From contig JAJRAP010000227.1 in assembly GCA_028679855.1 (NCBI GenBank), positions 1 to 5,571 of the forward strand: DNA of 5,571 bases, given 5' to 3'. Positions 1 to 5,571 of this stretch are shown here, in pieces; positions within the stretch are counted from its first letter, which is position 1, and each line of letters starts with the position of its first letter. Under the pieces are notes generated by a model. It saw nothing but the letters and a program-made list of their open reading frames with translations, made no database searches and was not told the origin of the DNA. Position numbers and translations under genes: made by a program. Source of the DNA: Candidatus Methanoperedens sp. (GTDB lineage: Archaea; Halobacteriota; Methanosarcinia; Methanosarcinales; Methanoperedenaceae).

Positions 1-129
1 TATGAAATTACTTCTGAAGGCAGATTGGCACTTAAAAAACCTGGTTGCCCAATACATGGTACTAAGTATATTACCAAAAATGGTTGGACTAAAAATACCC
101 TTGAGCTCATAACGGGGGACAGGATATGA
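1..129 (+). CDS. 3' end of an unidentified protein with possible zinc-binding motif (5' end outside window, possibly a pseudogene)
   Basis: Frame 1 is open from the left edge through 42 codons to a TGA at 127-129. I do not recognise the protein. It starts with YEITSEGRLAL, which resembles the wing strand and last helix of a winged-helix regulator. It continues with CPIHG and then KNGWTKN, a spacing that recalls the zinc ribbons at the start of many transposases (CPxCG followed by KNG). Reading past the TGA gives T-G-C-G-N-N-N and a second TGA at 151-153, so a Cys in place of the stop would complete a C-x2-C pair. This suggests either a recent nonsense mutation or a genuine end with chance downstream resemblance. 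It runs convergently toward dnaJ, whose stop is 28 nt away. Coding status is likely but not certain; transposase remnant and regulator tail are both only possibilities. Confidence 0.4.
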   Translation, partial: YEITSEGRLALKKPGCPIHGTKYITKNGWTKNTLELITGDRI

Positions 130-157
130 ACGGGGTGCGGAAATAACAATTGAAGAC

Positions 158-1294
158 TCAAAGAAATCCAAAAATCCCTTTTTTTCGTCCCTTCTCCCCG
201 CTGATCTCCGCAAACTCCTTCAATAACTGCTTCTGCCTCTCGGTCAGCTTTGTCGGTACCTCTACCTTTATCTTCACAAGCTCGTCCCCCTTCCCGGACA
301 TATGAAGGCTGGGAAATCCTTTGCCCCTGAGCCTGAACACCTGACCGTTCTGTGTTCCAAAAGGTATCTTCATAGACGCTTTCCCATCAAGAGTGGGCAC
401 AAGTATCTCATCACCCAGCGCAGCCTGCGTGAAACTGATGGTGGCTTCCATGACAACATCATTTTCATGGCGGGTGAATATCTTGTGGGGCTTGACATAT
501 AACTCCACATATAGGTCACCCGGAGGTCCACCTTTCTGTCCCGCCTCACCCTCGCTGGAAACCCGAAGCCTTGAACCGGAATCAACGCCCGGCGGGATCT
601 TGACTTCCAGTTTTCGTTTCTTCTGCACAATGCCTGAACCATGGCATGTCGTGCACGGGGCATCAATAACATTCCCTGCGCCCCGGCACGTCCCGCAGGT
701 CGAGGTCGTCATGAACCTGCCGAAGGGGGTATTCTGCGTCCTGTTCACCTGGCCTGTGCCGCGGCATGCGGGGCAGGTCTTCGTGGATGTTCCCGGTTTT
801 GCGCCGCTGCCGTGGCATACATCGCACGTCTCAGTCCTGGGAAATTCAAGATCGACCTTTTTTCCTGATGCTGCTTCTTCGAACTCGATAGCCAGTTCAT
901 AGAGCATATCAGACCCGCGCCTTGGTCCTTCGCGCCTTCCTCCTCCCTCACTAAAGAATGTGTCAAAAATACCGCCGCCCCTGCCGCCGCCGCCAAAACC
1001 GAAACCCCTTAAGATATCCTCAATGTCCGGAGCTGCGCCCCTGAAGATATCTTCCTGCGAATATCTCATATCGATGCCAGAATGACCGAACTGGTCGTAC
1101 TGCTGGCGCTTATTCTGGTCAGATAATACAGCGTAGGCTTCAGATATTTCCTTGAACTTCTCCTCAGCGTCAGGGGCTTTGTTCCTGTCAGGATGATACT
1201 GCATCGCAAGCTTGCGGTATGCCGATTTAATATCATCAGATGAAGAATTCTTATTTACACCAAGTATCTCGTAGTAGTCGCGTTTAGTGGCCAT
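158..1294 (-). CDS. dnaJ: DnaJ, class A (type I) Hsp40 co-chaperone
   Basis: This cytosolic co-chaperone binds unfolded proteins, passes them to DnaK and stimulates DnaK ATP hydrolysis. The 378-residue product has every class A part in order. The J domain spans about residues 5-70, with the invariant HPD at 34-36. A Gly/Phe-rich linker follows at about 82-118. The zinc-binding domain has four CxxCxGxG repeats, with Cys pairs at 157/160, 174/177, 200/203 and 214/217, all eight cysteines intact. Two C-terminal beta-barrel client-binding domains then run to about residue 355. The length is normal for the family. The ATG start at 1292-1294 is supported because the protein begins with the usual short lead into DYYEILGV. 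It lies 65 nt downstream of dnaK on the same strand, the usual grpE-dnaK-dnaJ order. There is no clear ribosome binding site before the ATG, unlike dnaK and the thermosome gene. The stop is TGA. Confidence 0.97.
   Translation of the reverse strand: MATKRDYYEILGVNKNSSSDDIKSAYRKLAMQYHPDRNKAPDAEEKFKEISEAYAVLSDQNKRQQYDQFGHSGIDMRYSQEDIFRGAAPDIEDILRGFGFGGGGRGGGIFDTFFSEGGGRREGPRRGSDMLYELAIEFEEAASGKKVDLEFPRTETCDVCHGSGAKPGTSTKTCPACRGTGQVNRTQNTPFGRFMTTSTCGTCRGAGNVIDAPCTTCHGSGIVQKKRKLEVKIPPGVDSGSRLRVSSEGEAGQKGGPPGDLYVELYVKPHKIFTRHENDVVMEATISFTQAALGDEILVPTLDGKASMKIPFGTQNGQVFRLRGKGFPSLHMSGKGDELVKIKVEVPTKLTERQKQLLKEFAEISGEKGRKKGIFGFL
179..185 (+). terminator. Possible oligo-T terminator for the plus-strand fragment
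   Basis: The plus strand has a run of seven T about 50 nt after the TGA of the left-edge reading frame, and archaeal RNA polymerase often terminates at such tracts without a hairpin. It lies inside the 3' end of dnaJ on the other strand, where it encodes Lys-Lys, so it may simply be coding sequence. Confidence 0.25.
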
Positions 1295-1320
1295 GAATTG
1301 CAGCTATAATGCTCTGAATG

Positions 1321-1328
1321 TAAAAAAA
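1321..1328 (-). promoter_or_regulatory. T-tract in the dnaK-dnaJ gap: weak TATA-like element or partial terminator
   Basis: On the minus strand the 65-nt gap contains TTTTTTTA, centred about 30 nt before the dnaJ ATG. No Shine-Dalgarno-like sequence lies close to that ATG; the nearest GGA is more than 30 nt upstream. One reading is a poor TATA element giving an almost leaderless dnaJ mRNA. Another is a T-rich partial terminator that lowers dnaJ expression relative to dnaK. The sequence alone does not decide between them. Confidence 0.22.
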
Positions 1329-1359
1329 GATATTCCTTTTCAACAAGAATGATGGATGA

Positions 1360-3222
<1,863 letters not shown>

Positions 3223-3226
3223 TAAC

Positions 3227-3233
3227 TCACCTC
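3227..3233 (-). promoter_or_regulatory. Ribosome binding site of dnaK
   Basis: The minus strand reads GAGGTGA, then four nucleotides (GTTA), then the dnaK ATG. It matches the archaeal 16S rRNA anti-Shine-Dalgarno end closely. It lies wholly within the 14-nt gap between the grpE stop and dnaK, which supports both the dnaK start and translation from a shared mRNA. Confidence 0.8.
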
Positions 3234-3236
3234 ATT

Positions 3237-3821
3237 TTAATTATCTGTTTCTTTATTTTTTGACACTCTTACTTTAGAATATCGAATTACCATATTGTTC
3301 AACATATAACCCCGTGCGAACTCCTCAAGTATCATGTCCTCTTCATCGTCCTGTGAAGGTGTCTGCATCATAGCTTCATGCTTGTATGGATCAAATTTTT
3401 CTCCCAGAGCTTTAATCGGAACAAGACCATTTTTTTCAAGTATGTTCTTTAATTGCTTATATATTAGCTCCAAGCCCTGGATTAATTTATCTTTATTATT
3501 TGATCCCTTTGCATTCTCAAGTCCTCTTTCAAGAGATTCCATTATATCTATCAAATCTATTATGAGCTTCTCATTTGCATATTTTACGAATTCTTCTTTC
3601 TCTTTCTGCAATCTTTTTCTTTGATTCTCAAACTCCGCGTTCAGGCGAAGGCACCTGTCTTTTTCTTCTTCAAGCTGTTTCCTTAATGTTTTGAGTTCTT
3701 TTTCGGAATTACCAGTGACTCCAACATCCTCGTTCTGAGAAGTTTCCGGCTCTTCCTGTTTGTCATTAACAGGTTTTTCTTCGGTTTGTTTTTCCTTCTT
3801 GTTATTGCTTTCTCTGTTCAA
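3237..3821 (-). CDS. grpE: GrpE, DnaK nucleotide exchange factor (apparent TTG start)
   Basis: GrpE works as a dimer that opens the DnaK nucleotide-binding domain to release ADP, which lets ATP bind and the client leave. The 194-residue product begins with a charged, probably disordered segment (1-37). A long coiled-coil helix follows at about 38-80, containing LNAEFENQRKR. A helical bundle follows, then the C-terminal beta domain that contacts DnaK (about 137-190), with GEKFDPYKHEA (140-150) and ARGYMLNNMVIRYSKVRVS (169-187) as the family signature. The length is normal. The start at 3819-3821 is TTG. It is preceded at 10 nt by GGAG, and an in-frame stop lies at 3840-3842. No in-frame ATG occurs before Met94, which is far inside the protein. 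CTG at 3825-3827 is the only other near start I see. The gene is visibly more AT-rich than its neighbours. It heads the grpE-dnaK unit. Confidence 0.95.
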   Translation of the reverse strand: MNRESNNKKEKQTEEKPVNDKQEEPETSQNEDVGVTGNSEKELKTLRKQLEEEKDRCLRLNAEFENQRKRLQKEKEEFVKYANEKLIIDLIDIMESLERGLENAKGSNNKDKLIQGLELIYKQLKNILEKNGLVPIKALGEKFDPYKHEAMMQTPSQDDEEDMILEEFARGYMLNNMVIRYSKVRVSKNKETDN

Positions 3822-3831
3822 TCTCAGACAG

Positions 3832-3835
3832 CTCC
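3832..3835 (-). promoter_or_regulatory. Possible ribosome binding site for the grpE TTG start
   Basis: The minus strand reads GGAG 10 nt before the TTG at 3821-3819. The same bases overlap an ATG (3837-3835) in a different frame, so the site would suit the TTG but cannot serve the ATG. Its match is weaker than those of dnaK and the thermosome gene. Confidence 0.45.
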
Positions 3836-3867
3836 ATTTTTAGCTTGGATTAAAAAATTAAATCGGC

Positions 3868-3878
3868 AAATATATATG
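3868..3878 (-). promoter_or_regulatory. Proximal TATA-box candidate for grpE-dnaK(-dnaJ)
   Basis: The minus strand reads CATATATATTT. Archaeal transcription starts about 25 nt downstream of the TATA centre, which would be near 3848. That leaves a leader of about 27 nt before the TTG start and keeps the GGAG site in the mRNA. The gap is strongly AT-rich, so other assignments are possible. I see no CIRCE-type inverted repeat here. Confidence 0.42.
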
Positions 3879-3889
3879 TTAACCTTCAG

Positions 3890-3900
3890 TATATATATTA
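3890..3900 (-). promoter_or_regulatory. Distal TATA-like element, alternative promoter for grpE
   Basis: The minus strand reads TAATATATATA, about 22 nt upstream of the proximal candidate and just after the thermosome stop. A start driven from here would fall near the proximal TATA and give a longer leader of about 50 nt. It may be an alternative promoter, or only AT-rich spacer with no function. It also forms half of a weak inverted repeat, ATATTA-7 nt-TAATAT (3895-3900 with 3908-3913). Confidence 0.25.
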
Positions 3901-3912
3901 TTCTTTTTAATA

Positions 3913-5556
3913 TCAGTCTTCGCCGACATCAGGAGCCTGTATCCCCTCGTAATAATCCGCGGTATGTTCAGGTTTAACATCCATCATGCCTGTTTCCTTT
4001 GCGGTTAGTATATCATCGATGCGCAATATCATATTAGCAGCATCGGTGGCAGATTTAATTATCTGCGTCTTGACGCGAAGAGGTTCGACTATACCAAGTG
4101 AAAGCATATCCTCGGCTTTTCCAGTTAACACGTTAAGACCTGCTGTCTTTTTACCTTCGCTATGGGCATTCCTCAGTTCCGCTATAATATCGATCGCATC
4201 AAGACCTGCGTTCTCAGCAATGCCTTTTGGTATTTCCTCAAGCGCTTCTGCGTAAGCTGTTATCGCAAGCTGCTCCCTTCCATGATGGGTTGTGGCATAA
4301 GCCCGAAGCTTCATCGCAAGTTCTATTTCAGGCGATCCGCCTCCAGCCACTATTTTACCATCCTCGATCACGTCGCCCACAACGCGCAGAGCATCATCAA
4401 GAGCTCGTTCCACTTCAGCAGCCACATGCTCTGCGCCGCTATATATTAGAATTGATACGGCTTTGGGGTTCTTGCATCCTTCGACATATATCATCTTGTA
4501 ATTGCCAACTCCACGCTCTTCGACAACTTCAGCATATCCGAGGTCATCCTTTTCGACCCCATCAACCTTGGAAACAACGCGTGCTCCGGTCGCTTTAACG
4601 AGTTTCTTGATCTCTTCATCCTTACATCTTCGCACTGCAAAAATGCCTTTCTTTGTAAGGTAATGCATCCCTATATCATCTATTCCTTTTTCTGTGAATA
4701 CGACATTGACCCCGCTTTTTGCAAGCACTTCCACTTTCTCTTCCACAAGTTTGCTTTCCTCAAGCCTTGCCTCAGAGAGCATATCTGCCGAAGAGATATG
4801 GATCTTTGATGTAACTTTTGTTTTCTCAACTTCTATGCCAGTGTCAAGGACCGCGATCTTAGCCTTCTCGACTTTCTTTGGCATGTTCTTGTGCGCTCTT
4901 GCCTTGTCAATTACAACGCCGTGGACGAATTTTGTATCTTTGATACTTCCGCCTCGCTGATGTATGATGTTGATGTTCTCTTTTACGTTCACCTTGCCGC
5001 TCTCTTTGATGGACTGTGCGGTCTTCACGCATAGTTCAACAAGCGGTTCAAGCGCAAGGTCTGCGCTTTTTCCAGTAAGGGCTGTCCGTGCGATATTTTC
5101 AAGAACATCCTCTGAAGCATCTATTGCCAGTTCATCCAGTATCTCAAGAGCTTTTACCTGGGAAAGACTGTAACCCCTTGTGATCACTGTTGGGTGGACG
5201 TTCTGTTCTACGAGGATTCGCGCTTTGTTCAGCAATTCTCCTGCCAGAACTACTGCGCTTGTTGTTCCATCCCCGGCTTTATCCTCCTGAGTGCGGGCTA
5301 TCTCGACCATCATCTTTGCAGCCGGATGTTTTATGTCCATTTCCCGTAAAATAGTGGCTCCGTCGTTGGTGATCACCATGTCGCCCACAGGGTTCACAAG
5401 CATCTTGTCCATTCCTTTTGGTCCAAGCGTCGTTCTTACTGCGTCCGCTATCGCTTTCGCAGCTGTGATATTGAATTCCAGAGCTTCTCTGCCCTGTGTC
5501 CTTGTTTTATCTTTATCCAGTATAATAATAGGCTGTCCGCTTAATTGTCCTGCCAT
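3913..5556 (-). CDS. ths: Thermosome subunit, group II chaperonin
   Basis: This is the archaeal counterpart of eukaryotic TCP-1/CCT. Subunits form two stacked rings that enclose unfolded proteins behind a built-in lid and fold them using ATP. The 547-residue protein is full length. The equatorial domain shows the TCP-1 signature [11 protein letters not shown] (43-53), NDGATIL (64-70) and the nucleotide-binding GDGTTSAVV (95-103). The intermediate domain carries the likely catalytic Asp in DDAL (387-390), and the equatorial domain resumes with [10 protein letters not shown] (404-413) and TAGLNV (471-476). The region between, about 215-370, is the apical domain with the lid protrusion near 240-275. 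The tail ends QAPDVGED, acidic and without the Gly-Gly-Met repeats common in thermosome subunits. The start is fixed by a strong ribosome binding site and an N-terminus ending in the usual [13 protein letters not shown] lead. The stop is TGA, 91 nt before the grpE start codon. Other subunit genes may exist elsewhere. Confidence 0.98.
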   Translation of the reverse strand: MAGQLSGQPIIILDKDKTRTQGREALEFNITAAKAIADAVRTTLGPKGMDKMLVNPVGDMVITNDGATILREMDIKHPAAKMMVEIARTQEDKAGDGTTSAVVLAGELLNKARILVEQNVHPTVITRGYSLSQVKALEILDELAIDASEDVLENIARTALTGKSADLALEPLVELCVKTAQSIKESGKVNVKENINIIHQRGGSIKDTKFVHGVVIDKARAHKNMPKKVEKAKIAVLDTGIEVEKTKVTSKIHISSADMLSEARLEESKLVEEKVEVLAKSGVNVVFTEKGIDDIGMHYLTKKGIFAVRRCKDEEIKKLVKATGARVVSKVDGVEKDDLGYAEVVEERGVGNYKMIYVEGCKNPKAVSILIYSGAEHVAAEVERALDDALRVVGDVIEDGKIVAGGGSPEIELAMKLRAYATTHHGREQLAITAYAEALEEIPKGIAENAGLDAIDIIAELRNAHSEGKKTAGLNVLTGKAEDMLSLGIVEPLRVKTQIIKSATDAANMILRIDDILTAKETGMMDVKPEHTADYYEGIQAPDVGED

Positions 5557-5564
5557 AATGAATT

Positions 5565-5570
5565 ACCTCC
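5565..5570 (-). promoter_or_regulatory. Ribosome binding site of the thermosome gene
   Basis: The minus strand reads GGAGGT, eight nucleotides before the ATG at 5556-5554. It is the best Shine-Dalgarno match in the window, fitting a highly expressed chaperone. The window ends one base beyond it, so the promoter is not visible. Confidence 0.82.
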
Positions 5571-5571
5571 A

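Noticed and set aside
127..129. Selenocysteine codon or reassigned TGA
   Set aside because: TGA is used as the normal stop of dnaJ and the thermosome gene, and no SECIS-like structure is evident in the few bases before dnaJ. I kept the observation as a finding but do not claim recoding.
370..672. Minus-strand open frame of 100 codons overlapping dnaJ
   Set aside because: It overlaps dnaJ on the same strand in another frame, inside conserved DnaJ sequence, with Arg-rich low-complexity content. It is a shadow.
393..902. Long plus-strand open frame (169 codons) opposite dnaJ
   Set aside because: It lies wholly antisense to the well-conserved dnaJ zinc and beta domains and shows no family motif. 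It looks like a shadow frame.
3835..3837. ATG as the start codon of grpE
   Set aside because: It is out of frame with the GrpE body and reaches a TAA after 11 codons, so it cannot be the start unless there is an indel.
3838..3912. CIRCE (HrcA operator) before grpE
   Set aside because: I looked for the TTAGCACTC-N9-GAGTGCTAA pattern and saw nothing resembling it.

Overview
The window is chromosomal DNA from an archaeon. It carries four complete protein-folding genes, all on the minus strand, plus one gene fragment at the left edge. In transcription order (right to left) they are a group II chaperonin (thermosome) subunit, grpE, dnaK and dnaJ. The thermosome rules out a bacterium. The GGAGGT and GAGGTGA ribosome binding sites and the AT-rich TATA-like elements fit a euryarchaeal lineage. 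I suspect a methanogen or anaerobic methane oxidiser near Methanosarcinia, but that is a weak guess from protein flavour only. The presence of a complete DnaK system points to a mesophile or moderate thermophile, because many hyperthermophilic archaea lack it.

Layout: 1-129 (+) is the 3' end of an unidentified reading frame with a possible metal-binding CxxH. Its TGA stop is followed in frame by T-G-C-G, so the stop sits where a second CxxC pair would begin. 158-1294 (-) is dnaJ, convergent with that fragment. 1295-1359 is a short gap with a T7 tract and no obvious ribosome binding site for dnaJ. 1360-3222 (-) is dnaK, with a strong ribosome binding site and only 14 nt between it and grpE. 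3237-3821 (-) is grpE, apparently starting at TTG. 3822-3912 is the grpE leader, with two TATA-like elements. 3913-5556 (-) is the thermosome subunit, with an excellent ribosome binding site at the right edge; its promoter lies outside the window. No gap exceeds 300 bases.

The genes cover the two main ATP-driven folding systems of the archaeal cytosol. DnaJ delivers unfolded clients to DnaK and stimulates its ATPase, GrpE exchanges DnaK nucleotide, and the thermosome encloses clients in a double-ring chamber with a built-in lid. grpE-dnaK are very probably cotranscribed, with dnaJ as the third gene or under its own weak promoter. The thermosome is probably a separate unit upstream, though read-through is possible.

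This is mostly an ordinary, well-conserved housekeeping region, and I found no new system. The points most worth checking are the TGA-interrupted zinc motif at the left edge, the non-ATG start of grpE with an overlapping out-of-frame ATG mini-ORF, the thermosome tail without GGM repeats, the low GC of grpE against its neighbours, and the glutamine-rich DnaK tail.
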